Both the position numbers and the translations under genes were made by a program. Below, piece after piece: positions 1 to 10,582 of a stretch of DNA of 64,000 bases. Where the stretch lies: positions 4,526,001 through 4,590,000 of the forward strand of contig NC_079516.1 of assembly GCF_000801105.2 (NCBI RefSeq). The letters run 5' to 3'. Below the pieces are notes generated by a model that ran no database searches, was not told where the DNA came from, and saw only the letters and a list, made by a program, of their open reading frames with translations. Within the stretch, counting starts at the first letter, position 1. Every line of letters starts with the position of its first letter. The stretch comes from Raphanus sativus. Its lineage: Eukaryota; Streptophyta; Magnoliopsida; Brassicales; Brassicaceae.

Positions 1-627
1 TCTGTGAAATGGAAATAGTATTAATTAATAGTCTTTGTCTCACCATCTTATTATTGCAATTGACTTTCAACTACATGCTATGATAAAATATGATTTGCTT
101 ACATTTAACCAAGATAAAATCATTATATCATCCCAAATTTTTCTTTCTCTATTGTCATCATTAATTTGCTTATCTAACTACTCAAGCATATTAAAGATTA
201 AAGCAGATCCAAGATCACTTTTTCATCAACAATTTATCGTTTTAACTAATTAGTTTTCAAGCATAGTAAAGAAGAGAACATTATTTATTGGAAACTAACC
301 AAATCATATGTAAATCTTTTTTTTTAATGTAAAATCATTTTACCTTCGAATTAAAATGTATCGTAAACACGACACATACTATATTTCATCACATATAGTA
401 TGCTTTTTATGGACAATCAAATACACATATACTTTCGATCAAAAATACATATATACTAATACTTATTTATTCTAATTAAAATTGGACCGGCCAACCTGAA
501 GTTAATTATAAACTTATAGTTAGAGGTAGACTAATATGAGTATTTGCTCGTTCAACTAAAGGAAAACCAGCCAATCTGAGGCATACAAGTGTCCCGATGG
601 TCAGACGAGTTTTAATTTAAATAAATA
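1..627. other. AT-rich intergenic DNA, no gene seen
   Basis: No reading frame with recognisable protein similarity and no clear repeat structure was found here. The stretch ends at the terminal CTAG of a Helitron. Confidence 0.6.
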
Positions 628-1351
628 CTAGATTTTGATCCGCGCTTTGGAAGCGCGGAATATTTTACGATAAAAATTTCACTAATAACTTAACAAATAT
701 TTTGGTAATTTTTAAAGAGTGTGTATTTAAAATATTTTTGCATTTAAATCAGTGTTTTTAAATTCAACCCGATTGTGATTTGGTAATTTTTAAAGAGTGT
801 GTATTTAAAATATTTTTGCATTTAAATCAGTATTTTTAAATTCAACCCTATTGTGATTATACCCGTTAATCCGGAGATCTGGCAATTCAATTTTGGTTTT
901 TAAAATATTCATATTAAAAAAATCACTAAACCTCGAGACTAACCGATTGAACTGATGGATGACCGATATGTAATCTAATTGGATTTAAATTATAATAGTT
1001 TCATAATTTGTAATCTTATAATCCAAATTTTAAAGTTCATTATTTTGCAATTTATGAAATTATGATGTTTCTACAAAATTCTAAAGAGAAAATGATAGAT
1101 ATAAAATAACTAAGATTAATTATTGTATTGTCTGGAAACATTGATAGTAGTATAAAAAATATATTGTTTAGAAACATTGATAGTAGTACAAAGAAATAAG
1201 TATTTGTTTGGAAATATGGATAGTAGTATAAAGAAAGTAACATTAGTGATTTAATGTAGGTTTAACTATAAAGTATAAAGGTGTATTTAATTTAAAAACT
1301 TATAAAATAAATGTTAGGTCCAACAAAATGTTTTTGTTTTAATAAGATAGA
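628..1351 (-). mobile_element. Non-autonomous Helitron, copy 1
   Basis: Read on the minus strand, the element starts with TCTATCTTATTAAAAC at 1351 and ends with a GC hairpin (CCGCGCTTCCAAAGCGCGG, 638-656) followed about 10 bases later by CTAG at 628-631. It sits between A and T as Helitrons do. It has no protein coding. Internally, about 70 bases are tandemly duplicated (about 702-771 and 779-848). It closely resembles the copy inside the UVR3 gene (39797-40445), which lacks this duplication. Confidence 0.85.
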
Positions 1352-2879
1352 TTCACATTAGGGTTCGAGTCTCGATACATGCACGCCTGTCGCATCTTTC
1401 TTTTTTCTTCGTTTCTAAAAGGAGCCAGTCTAAACTGTATCTTGCACAAAAGATTTTTGTTCAAATTAAGAAATATACATTGACAAGACTTATTCTGGTG
1501 GAAATTAATAAGAAATATACATTGACAAGACTTTTTCTTTAAATTTGTTTTAACAAAAGTCCACTTCTGCGAACGAGTCGTAGAGAAAAAGGAAAATGAA
1601 CAATTTTTTTTTTTTTTGAATTAAATATTAAATTTGAGACATGTACTTAGCATTATATGTCTTCAAACTTCGACTAATTCATTATTTGTCTATTTTTCAT
1701 TTATGCTAAATGTAGTCTCTACCTTTTTCTTGTAAATGTACATGATTTTAAGACTGGATATTTTATCCGTTAAATTTAATTGGATTCATTTTTGCTTTGA
1801 TTTGATCCGAAAATTTCGAATATCCGTAAATTTTCGAAGCAAATCAAATATTAAAAAACAATATCCGTTGAAATCGAAGCAAATCACAAATATTAAATTT
1901 TGGAAAGCGGATATCCGATCTCATAATATATAAAATTGTAAATACATGTATATCTTGATTATATTTAAAGTTTTAAATGTATAAAATTATATTATTATTA
2001 TTCTAACACATGATTTGACAAATTCTATTCATATTGTTACTTATATTAAAGTATCACATAAAAAGAAAAAAAATTTATGATAATTATAACTTTTTAAGTT
2101 TTGTGTTAACTATAATTGTTAACTAAGTTTAAAAAAGTTAGAAAATATGTACATTCACTATTTCTTTTAATTTGTATCTTATATATCATGCAAAAAAAAT
2201 ATTTTTACAAAACAAACTTGTATCAAATTTTCAAGATTATTTGTGTAAATCAAAACATATGAAATATCCGTAAATATCTGCAAATATTAATTTATTTTCC
2301 GGATATCCGTTTTTGCGGATATCCGTATTTTTTGAAGCAAAACAAATAAAAAAATAGATATCTGTAATATACGAAGCAAATTACAAATACTTTAAAAATT
2401 CAAATATCTGATTTGTGTCCAGGTCTACATAGTTTTATCAACCCGTAAATGTATAATGATATGTAACATCGCATATGGTTTTTGATATATATATAGTCCA
2501 CAGTTTCCACTAAGAGAAAGAACTCGAAGTTTCTTTCATTTGTAATCACAAACGAAATTTTGATACGTCGATGTCATACCCACACGCATACATTATGTAC
2601 AAACACAACACATGTGTTTGTGTACGACTTTGATTGGTGTATGTGAAACATTTCCCGAATACGATAATCCTTTATATTCATAATATCATATACGTGTATC
2701 ATGTATGTATGCATACACAAAGATTAATTACATTAGCGGAGAGGGGTATTACGAATGAACCTCCTTTTTTGTTTTTGCAAAAAGAAAAGACATTTATGTT
2801 GCCAACTTTTCTTCTTTTAAAATAAACCTCTTGAGTGTATATCAAATATAATTTGTTTATTCGATAAAGTTTTGGATTT
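1352..2879. repeat. AT-rich intergenic DNA with a GATATCCG-type dispersed repeat
   Basis: No gene is visible. Between about 1745 and 2430 the sequence repeats variants of 'GATATCCG' and 'GAAGCAAATCA' in both orientations, and it ends in a 'GTGTCCAGGTCTAC' motif. That is the look of a decayed non-autonomous DNA transposon, probably of hAT type, but no clean terminal repeats or target duplication could be fixed. The rest, including 2430-2879, shows nothing recognisable. Confidence 0.4.
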
Positions 2880-3604
2880 ATTTATGCAGCCTTCTCTGAA
2901 TAGTGTATAAAAGAAGGTAGCATCGAATCCCGATATTAGACAGAGTTGAGGATGAGATATAGAAGTACAAATCTAATTTAACCCATGAGGAAGATGTTTC
3001 GCTGTGGATGAATGGAAATGGAAAGTATAAAAGTAGATTCTCTACTAAAGAAACGTGGATGAATATAGAGAGAAATATCAAGTCTGTGATTGGTATCAGG
3101 TGGTATGGTTCAAGTATGCTACTCCCAGTTCTCATTTATCGTTTGGTTGCCCATGAAGGGGAAACTCTCAACGGGTGATAAAATGAGGAGTTGGAATGTA
3201 AACACAAATGCATCTTGCAGTTTTTGTCAGGAACCTTTGGAGACAGCAAAGCACTTAGTTCTTTGAGTGTGTATACTCGTCACAAATATGAAGAACTCTT
3301 ATGAAAGGTGTGATGAAAGTTCAGTATACAGCTGATTGAGATAGTATTGTGAGGCTTGTTGCGAGGCCTTCAAACTGGAGCAGGGTGACTCTGGGTCATT
3401 GCTAAGTATATGTCTGAGTCTACAATTCATGCTATTTGGAAAGAAAAGAATAGAAGAAGACATGGTGAAACTCAATTTCCTGAAACGCTGTTAATCAGAA
3501 GTTTGGACAAGAATATGAGGAACAGATTTACCACTATACAGAGAGGAGCAGACAAGGAGTATGAAGGCGGGATGGCTACTTGGTTCTCTACCAAAGAGAA
3601 CTAA
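2880..3604 (+). pseudogene. LINE reverse-transcriptase C-terminal relic (zf-RVT region)
   Basis: Broken plus-strand frames resemble the C-terminal zinc-binding region of plant LINE (L1-type) polyproteins. Visible pieces include 'STKETWMNIERNIKS', 'CSFCQEPLETAKHL' (the Cys-x2-Cys-then-His pattern of zf-RVT) and 'HAIWKEKNRRRHGE' near 3426-3470. Several stops and frameshifts separate them, and no 5' part of the element is present. An A-rich run follows the last stop at about 3602. It is dead; the family assignment rests on recalled similarity. Confidence 0.7.
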
Positions 3605-4146
3605 AAAAAATTTGGAGTAAAAGATTTTTGATATTGTATTTCGCTTTTGAAAACATTTTTAGATAAGGTTATACTTGATGTAAAAATAGTCTTTTTCTTT
3701 TGAATTCAATTTAACATTCAATTCAAAAAAAAAAGAATAGTATATAAAATTATAAAATTCAATTTTTTTTTATAGATTTCAATATTAGTCTAGTAAAGAC
3801 AAAATTCACTTCTTTCATTTTAATTTGCAATTACTTTATGCGCTATGGCAGACAAATTCAAAGTAAGAATTTTTAAATTGCCTAATAAAAACATCTTTTG
3901 ATTCCCTGGGCACAAATCTTCATGTCAACTTTAATCTCTTTAATTTGTTTGTATATTTTATTACAATATTTTTTTTTATTTTCCATAAAGAAAGATTCCA
4001 AATTACAAAAAACCAACCAATCCGCTTCTTTTATAATCCCCAAAACCTTAAGAAGGAGACATCCATTTAATTCCATCGTCTTCTTTCTCTTTCACTCAAG
4101 CTCACAAATAAAAAAACGTTAGAGTTTCCAAAAGGATAAAACAGTA
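3605..4146. promoter_or_regulatory. 5' flank of the VQ-motif gene
   Basis: AT-rich sequence between the LINE relic and the VQ start codon. A CT-rich stretch around 4078-4105 looks like a 5' leader, but no TATA box could be assigned with confidence. No other gene is seen. Confidence 0.35.
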
Positions 4147-4833
4147 ATGGAGATTGCAACAAAACAAGGAGATTCAAGAACCCCATCTTCCACTTCTTCT
4201 TCATCAGCTTCCTCTTCCATCATCAATGGATCTTTACATCAACACATCATAACCAGATCTGATCATTACCCGACAACTTTTGTCCAAGCAGACACTTCCT
4301 CTTTCAAGCAAGTCGTCCAGATGCTCACCGGAAGCTCCTCCCCGAGATCCCCGGACTCGCCGCGTCCTCCTCCTCCGACTCCTTCCGGCAAAAGTAACTT
4401 CGTGATTCCACCGATCAAAACAGCACAGCCGAAGAAACACTCAGGTAACAAACTCTACGAGAGGAGATCTCACAGGAACAGCCTCATGATCAATACGCTC
4501 ATGATCGGCGGCGGGAACGGTGGTGCGGGGAGCCCGAGATTCTCTCCGAGAAACCAGGAGATTCTGTCGCCTAGCTGTCTTGACTTCCCGAAGCTAGCAC
4601 TGAACAGTCCCGTGACGCCGCTGAAACACGGCGGCGGCGAGGGGAACGACTGCGACACTTTCGACAGGATGTCGCCATTGTCGGAGGAAGAGAGAGCGAT
4701 GTCGGAAAAGGGCTATTACTTGCATCGGTCGCCGATTACAACTCCGAGAGAATCTGAGCCGCAGCTTCTGCCGTTGTTTCCGGTGGCTTCTCCGAGAGTA
4801 TCGGCGGCGTCGCCGGAGAATCGAACTTCTTGA
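4147..4833 (+). CDS. VQ19: VQ motif-containing protein, VQ19-like
   Basis: Single-exon gene for a 228-residue protein. The VQ motif FKQVVQMLTG lies at residues 53-62 and fits the FxxxVQxLTG consensus that binds the C-terminal WRKY domain of group I and IIc WRKY factors. The protein is otherwise low-complexity: an N-terminal Ser/Thr run, a proline-rich stretch just after the motif, and many Ser-Pro or Thr-Pro pairs spread to the C-terminus. That is the pattern of the VQ proteins phosphorylated by MPK3/MPK6 in immune signalling, and a nuclear location is expected. Intronless structure and size fit the family. The VQ19 (At3g15300) label is supported by the neighbouring relic of At3g15290 and by SPL5 (At3g15270); VQ4 and VQ13 are close relatives and cannot be excluded by protein alone. 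Confidence 0.88.
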   Translation: MEIATKQGDSRTPSSTSSSSASSSIINGSLHQHIITRSDHYPTTFVQADTSSFKQVVQMLTGSSSPRSPDSPRPPPPTPSGKSNFVIPPIKTAQPKKHSGNKLYERRSHRNSLMINTLMIGGGNGGAGSPRFSPRNQEILSPSCLDFPKLALNSPVTPLKHGGGEGNDCDTFDRMSPLSEEERAMSEKGYYLHRSPITTPRESEPQLLPLFPVASPRVSAASPENRTS

Positions 4834-5114
4834 GGAGAGGCGAGAGAGAATGTTAATAAGTTTTACTGCCACTGTAACTTTCGTTTTTAACTTTGCTCTG
4901 TTCAATCTTTGTTTCGTCTTACACTTTTACTGTGTTGCCAAGAATGTGTCAATTCAGAATAGTATAAAATAAAATGAAGAATATGAGAGAAGTCAAAGAT
5001 AAGAAGATGCTCTCCAGTTTTATATATATAAACCAACGTACAGTTTAAATTATACAAAAGTATATAATAATAAGAAAAGAACGTTCAAAGGAAAATACAA
5101 TTTTAAACCGGACC

Positions 5115-5262
5115 TTTTAGTTCTAGTGGTAAAAGACTCACAGCCGTAAGTTCTGTCATTTGGGTTTGAATTTTGGCATCGCCAGAAATAAATGACCGAC
5201 ACGTGACAATATATAACTAATTTGGATCACTTATACGGAGCTAAAATACCTCCGTATAATTC
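5115..5262 (+). mobile_element. tRNA-derived SINE, probable
   Basis: A box-A-like block (TTAGTTCTAGTGG, about 5118-5130) and a box-B-like block (GGGTTTGAATTTT, about 5162-5174) are spaced about 40 bases apart, as in a Pol III promoter. The unit ends in an A-run at about 5263-5271. It does not fold as a full tRNA. No convincing target duplication was found, so the borders are approximate. Confidence 0.5.
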
Positions 5263-5271
5263 AAAAAAAAA

Positions 5272-6177
5272 CAACCTATTATTAATCCGTTTGAAGATTA
5301 AACTTTTAATTAAGATAATGGCTCAATAAATAATTATTGATTAATCTCAGAATTAATCACAGAAAATAGTTGAGATATTAAAATATTAATTAAATCACAG
5401 AAAGTTTTTAAATTTGTAGAATAGTAAAATACATATTAAATTGATCAAACTATTTTATATGGTATTCAATTTGTTATAATAAATAAAAATATAAATAATT
5501 AAATTAATTATTATAAAATGTGAAAACAACCAAAATTTTTAAAAAATATTTTAGTTCTTATTATAAATATCTAGCTTATATTTTAATCTGTTTTAATAAT
5601 AGATTGACATTTAGTAATATACAAATTATAATATAATTTTATTTACAACATAACTATTTATCATTAAAAATTTATTGTTATGTATTTTAAAATTTAAGAT
5701 AATATTAACATATAATTTATTAATATGAAAAATGTTGATTTTGTAAAATTTTCTACCATAATTTATTAAAACTCACTGTTCCACACTTAATGAACTTTCT
5801 ATTTATGTTTTTGCTTTTTTATTCCGTAATATTTTATTGATCGGTAAAATATTTACGAAACTGTGGTCCAAGTGTCATTCTGTCATTCAAAAGTTACCGA
5901 CCAAACACACTAAATAGACTAATAGTAAATGTTGCAAATGAATTGTCTTTTGCTATTTTGTTTTGTCAACAGAGATTTGTCTTTAGCTATTTGACTAGTT
6001 ATTCTTTGCATCATCAACTTATATATAAGTTATCATGTGATGATTTTCATCATTATCTCCTAAATATCTTCGTCACATTTCATATCTATCAAGAAACAAA
6101 AGGAACAATATACATCATTTAGCGTTCTTGTATTAGAAGTCACATGATCCTCATTTTTTATTGATTTGATTTTATCC
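5272..6177. other. AT-rich intergenic DNA, no gene seen
   Basis: Mostly A/T homopolymer-rich sequence with no coding signal or terminal repeats that could be supported. Confidence 0.5.
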
Positions 6178-6353
6178 TAATCTTCCAGCATCAACGTATT
6201 GAACGACAAGAGGACAAGGTGCGTTAACGTTGAATCCACAAATCCCTGATGCAGCACACGTCAATCTAGACCGATCAAGTCAGCTAACTCCAGAGGACCC
6301 ATCGGGTGGCTTGTGCCATGTTTAATTCCACTGTCAATGTCTTCCTTAGTAGC
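6178..6353 (-). pseudogene. 3-hydroxyacyl-CoA dehydrogenase relic (At3g15290-like)
   Basis: On the minus strand, 6353 to about 6265 reads [13 protein letters not shown] then [16 protein letters not shown], the conserved C-terminal domain motif of 3-hydroxyacyl- or 3-hydroxybutyryl-CoA dehydrogenases. A TGA stop follows. After further frame changes, APCPLVVQYVDAGRLG is visible to about 6178, the family's downstream motif. The N-terminal Rossmann domain is absent. In Arabidopsis a gene of this family (At3g15290) lies between the VQ19 and SPL5 genes, so this looks like the decayed syntenic copy and not a random insertion. The family match is strong; the orthology is inferred from position. Confidence 0.8.
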
Positions 6354-6710
6354 CAGTAGCCACCCTGTGTTACTGTGACCCGGTTCATTTGCCAGCTTTT
6401 CTTCATAAGCGGGGCCTGATCTCTAGTGACCCAACTAGTTTCAGTGGGAAACATTTAGAACGGCCTAATAACATGGACAAGCTTGGTCTTTAGTAGGTCA
6501 ATATGAGCACATGTCAAAACAGAACACATCAACTAGTAAACGTGTCGTACACTATCCACGTGTCGTTGGACTAGTCATCCACATTCACCTTTTCACTAAC
6601 TTCGGAAAGCTTTGGATCTTAGCTGACTTCATAAGCAGTTGAGATAATGTGGGAAGGCAACAGTTTAAGTAAAAATCAAGTACACAAAAAGTAACAAGAT
6701 ATCTCCGGTT

Positions 6711-7303
6711 ATGTCCTCCGACAAGCTACCTCCCGGTTCGACCGCTTCTTCACCGCTTTTAGGCAAACGGAGGCATGTCCATTTAATATTTCATTTTGAG
6801 TTTAACATTTTGAAATTTTGATGATTACATATACCAAAAATTAAAGATAATAGCTATGCTTCTTCCAAAACTTTGTTATCTAAGAATGCATCATTTTTTT
6901 CTTTCCTGATATATCTTGAATTGGTATTAAAGCTAATCATCCGTATATTAATTATCTATAGAGCATGAGAGACCGTCAGAACGAGCAAGGTTCAACAAAC
7001 ATATAGGTCTACAACGACTTACGTATCAGACAAGGCAAAGGAAGGGGTGAAGAAAGCGACGGATGCAGCCTTGAACGCCGGAGAAAACATGAAGGACGCG
7101 ATGGACGGCGCCTGGAAAGCGGCCAAGGAAACAGGTCAGAACATCAGCGAAGCGGTTGCGGGGGATGCGACGACAGCGACAGGATTCAAGAAGACAAGGT
7201 GGCGGTGGAATTGAAGGATGTTAGGCAGCCTGTCGACACTACGGAGTATAGAGGCGTGGAGGAGCTGGTTCAGCAAACCTGCGGCGAAGATAAGTCACCG
7301 TGA
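6711..7303 (+). pseudogene. LEA-like gene, apparently frame-broken
   Basis: A possible first exon begins at 6711 (MSSDKLPPGSTASSPLLG). The second part, about 6985-7303, encodes a Lys/Ala-rich amphipathic stretch with YVSDKAKEGVKKATDAALNA and MKDAMDGAWKAAKETGQN, typical of LEA-related proteins. Near 7160 the frame must shift by one base, at or next to a run of five G, to continue as DKVAVELKDVRQPVDTTEYR and end with EDKSP before TGA at 7301. Upstream of the LEA-like stretch an in-frame TGA also lies close to the supposed exon start. It is either a recent pseudogene or carries a one-base sequence error. The intron borders near 6775 and 6960 are not canonical and remain unsure. It occupies the position of At3g15280. 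Confidence 0.55.
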
Positions 7304-8500
7304 AATAATTTGTTAGGGTGACTATTGTCTTTTTTATTTGTTTGTTTCAGTGGGATGTTACTCGTGAAGGGGTAATGAATTAACCGTTACTAGATTTGAT
7401 TTAACACTGTTTTTTTTTATTAGTTAACACTAACAAACGTTTTGAAGTTTACACAAATCTTCAAAAATTGCATATGTACAAACATAAACGCACAATCTCC
7501 TCAACTAATATTAAAGGAAAGAATAATAAGAATATAAGGTGTATGCATGCAAATAACGATACGATAATCAAGCGTGTATGGTAAACAAATGTCCGAAGTG
7601 TTTGATAGTGGGTTAAGTTTGGGTATGAACACAGCTGGATCATATTTAGCTTCGGGCATCTTCATCTATGACAAATAAGCAGAACAAATTCCCTTTGCTA
7701 TGTAGGAGACAAGTGGAGCCGAAAACGGAACAGAGGCATCTCTGATATCTACTTGCGTTTTGTTTTCTAACGTTATAAATGACAAAAAGCGACACTAGAG
7801 ACATTCTTTATGACTGACAAGCAAGGACTCAAGTATTGACTCTTTTTTCTTTTCTGAGAACGACTCGAGTATTGGCTCTTGCCGATATATTATTCTCCAC
7901 TTCCTAGATTAATATAATAGCATTTAGGTTCGATTTTAGGAACAATCTTTTACGTAGGGCCAAGACTTTGAAACTGGTACCGACCAGACAGAGACGAGCA
8001 TTGACTTATCATATTCTACCCCTTTTTACTTTGTTCTTCACAAAACTTCTAAAAGAATCACTTCTCGCTCACACAACAGCTTACAAAACCAAAAGTCATA
8101 TGTTCACCTATATGCACATTCTTTTTGGTGTGCTAAAATATGTATTTTTCTTAAGCAGGGCAAAAAAATTGAAGATGAAGGAGAGAATCAAAGGGAGATG
8201 TGAGAAAAAGAAGGGACAACATCTTTGTATACATAAAAGTTTCTTTCAAAAAAAAAACATCTTTGTATACAAACAAGAGCAGCTTTGCAAACCCTCAAAA
8301 GCTTAAAGTCATAGATGATTAAATTTAAGACATGAGTACAATTTGGCATGTGAAACCTTTTATGTCCCGTCTCTTTCACTACCCACTACTTCTAACTCTT
8401 TCTCTTTCGTACACTGTTGTAATGTATGTTAATGAAAAGAAGAAAGGGCTTCAACTATTAACTTTTATGTCCACATAGAAACATGTCCATATATGGTTGG
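7304..8500. other. Intergenic DNA, no gene seen
   Basis: No frame here has recognisable similarity. A short direct repeat of 'CATCTTTGTATAC' occurs near 8220 and 8258, but nothing else could be assigned. Confidence 0.45.
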
Positions 8501-8686
8501 AAAGTAACAAAATCGTTTTTTTCTATTTGTTTTGTTTTGCTTTGATAAGAGAAGAAGAGACTCCTCGGCATATTACTTGATTCAGTGATCAGCAAAGAGT
8601 AATGATCAATGTAATATGCCGAGGAGTCTCTTCTTCTCTTATCAAAGCAAAACAAAACAAATAGAAAAAAACGATTTTGTTACTTT
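8501..8686. repeat. 76-bp perfect inverted repeat with 34-bp loop
   Basis: Bases 8501-8576 are the exact reverse complement of 8611-8686, as far as a base-by-base reading shows; the loop is 34 bases (8577-8610). A transcript of either strand would form an uninterrupted 76-bp duplex. It lies about 660 bases upstream of the SPL5 start codon. No transposon termini or target duplication are evident around it. It could be a young hairpin or siRNA-producing locus, a recently formed fold-back, or an assembly artefact. Confidence 0.9.
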
Positions 8687-9343
8687 ATGGTGTTATTACT
8701 GTGTGAAGAAAGTCTCTTTTGAGTAGCTAAACTTTAAACCTTAAACATCACGAACTCTCTATCCAAAATAGGTCTCAAGTGTTGACCCTCCATCTAAAGG
8801 GACCCCAATTGTTTATTTTTCATCTTTTGATATGTAATTTTGATTTCCCACAAAAATTGAATCTTTATTGGTAAATGATAAATGCTTAGAAAGAAAGAAA
8901 GAAAGAAAAATAAAGTTTGCATGCATCTACTAAACGCGTTCATATGCCATGGTCCAGAACAGACAATATTCATGCTGCCAACATCAAATAGCACAGACAA
9001 GGCAAGTTAAAACCAAATACAAACCAGCATATAATAAAAAGACACAGACTTTTAAACTCAACCGTAACATTTTCCCTCTAATCCTAAGCTAACCGTGAAT
9101 GCCTCGTCTAGATGGGTCCAAAGTCTAAACAATAGATGACCACATCGTAATTATCAAGTACTTATTCCATGAGAGAAGCATATAAGGACACAGTGGTCCA
9201 TCTCCCGACTTTTCTTCCCCTTTTTAAACACTTCAGAACACATTCACTCTAAACCCCAAGCCCATCCATTATCAGCATTGCTTAGTCTTAACCATAGTTC
9301 CACCACCATCTTCTCAAGGCTACAACTTAAAAGCTTACCAGAA
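8687..9343 (+). promoter_or_regulatory. SPL5 upstream region and 5' leader
   Basis: Non-coding DNA upstream of SPL5. A TTTTTAAACAC block near 9222-9232 could serve as TATA region, and the following 110 bases could be leader. Assignment is by position only; no specific regulator site is claimed. Confidence 0.35.
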
Positions 9344-9977
9344 ATGGAGAGATCACAAGGCTGGAGTTACGTAAAAGACAAGGCTATAGTCTCCAACCAT
9401 GCTGAACAAGAATGGGAGAATGGCATGGATGAAGAAGAGGAGGATGGAGGAGATGAAGACAAAAGGAAGGGAGTGATGGAGAGAGCAAGGGGTACTAACA
9501 CAGACCGTGGTCCATCGCGGCTATGCCAGGTCGATAGGTGCACTTCTAACTTAACTGATGCCAAGCAGTATTACCGTAGACACAAAGTCTGTGAAGTTCA
9601 TGCAAAGGCATCTGCTGCAACTGTTGCAGGCGCCAAGCGACGTTTTTGTCAACAATGCAGCAGGTATCTTTCTTCCTTCTATATTACTTTCTAAATTTTA
9701 TTGAGAAGGAGTTTGTGTTTCAATTTGACATTTTGGGCTTGGGTTGGGTTTGACCAGGTTTCATGAGCTACCAGAGTTTGATGAAGCTAAAAGAAGTTGC
9801 CGGAGGCGCCTAGCTGGACACAATGAGAGAAGAAGGAAGATTTCAGGTGACGGTTGTGGAGAAGGAGCAGGCCGGAGAGGGTTAAGTGGTCAACTGATCC
9901 AGACTCAAGAAAGAAACAGGGTAGACATGAAACTTCCTACGACCAACTCATCATTCAAGCGACCACAGATCAGGTAA
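9344..9977 (+). CDS. SPL5: Squamosa promoter-binding-like protein 5 (small SBP-box factor)
   Basis: Exons 9344-9663 and 9758-9977 (GT-AG intron of 94 bases) give 179 residues. The SBP domain spans about residues 59-136 with both zinc sites: C61, C66, C83, H86 and C102, C105, H109, C121. A basic nuclear-localisation segment ([17 protein letters not shown]) overlaps its end. The intron splits the domain inside the R107 codon, as in SPL3/4/5. The acidic N-terminus and the C-terminal [10 protein letters not shown] match SPL5 better than SPL4. Small SPL proteins bind GTAC cores and promote the vegetative phase change and flowering, under miR156 control; a matching site lies 16 bases after the stop. 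The start at 9344 follows the family's N-terminus; a further upstream ATG at 9278 in the same frame would add 22 unlikely residues. Confidence 0.95.
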
Positions 9978-9992
9978 ACATATATAAATACA

Positions 9993-10396
9993 TCCGCTCC
10001 CTCTCTTCTGTCATCTCTCTTCTATATCTACATTCTCTTGTTATCCAAATAATGGCCTCTAATCATGTTAAGAACAGTGAATCCTATACCATTATATAAC
10101 GATAAAAGTCTAGTACCTTTTATGTTTTCATATAAAGGATGCCTATCCGCAAATGTAATAAGACAGTTGCATACTCCTTCGTCTACCATTATATAACACA
10201 CTCGCTCACTCTATTTTGTCATCTACTTATGTTCTATATCTACATTCTCTTGTTATCCAAATAATGGCATCTAAGTATGTAACCATGTCAAGAAGAGTAG
10301 ATACTACCCCAGTATATAAGTACAAAAGTCTAGTACCTTTATGTTTTCATATAAAGGATGCCTATCTGCTAATGTAATAAGACATTTGCATACTCG
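9993..10396 (+). repeat. Tandem duplication of SPL5 3'UTR with a decayed second miR156 site
   Basis: About 180-200 bases starting near the miR156 site are repeated: unit A about 9993-10177, unit B about 10200-10396. Both share, for example, CTATATCTACATTCTCTTG and AAAGTCTAGTACCTTT. Unit B carries a site-like 20-mer at 10202-10221 (TCGCTCACTCTATTTTGTCA), which pairs with miR156 except for a mismatch at miRNA position 9, a G:U at 6, and mismatches at 19 and 20. Whether the transcript reaches unit B depends on the poly(A) site. Confidence 0.8.
9994..10013 (+). promoter_or_regulatory. miR156 target site in SPL5 3'UTR
   Basis: CCGCTCCCTCTCTTCTGTCA pairs with miR156 across the seed and the cleavage centre. 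Mismatches fall only opposite miRNA positions 14, 19 and 20. SPL3, SPL4 and SPL5 are known to carry their miR156 site in the 3'UTR, so position and sequence agree. Confidence 0.92.
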
Positions 10397-10579
10397 TTTA
10401 GTGATCTCGTATGTTTTAGTGATCTTGTATGTTTAAAGAAACTATTACGATGTGTTTTACGCTTGAGTCTCGAATTGATCCTTGTTATGTGTTATAATAA
10501 AGACATTTGCATACTCGTTTAGTGATCTCGTATGTTTTAGTGATCTTGTATGTTTAAAGAAACGATTACTATGTGTTTT
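10380..10579 (+). repeat. Direct repeat of about 78 bp downstream of SPL5
   Basis: 10380-10457 and 10501-10579 are nearly identical copies containing GCATACTCGTTTAGTGATC and GTATGTTTAAAGAAAC, separated by 43 bases. Each copy itself holds two versions of an 18-base subunit (AGTGATCTCGTATGTTTT and AGTGATCTTGTATGTTTA). Confidence 0.8.
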
Positions 10580-10582
10580 CGG

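Noticed and set aside
1355..1375. Box-B-like GGGTTCGAGTCTCG that could mark a tRNA or SINE
   Set aside because: No acceptor stem, box A or tail at the right spacing; too little to support an element.
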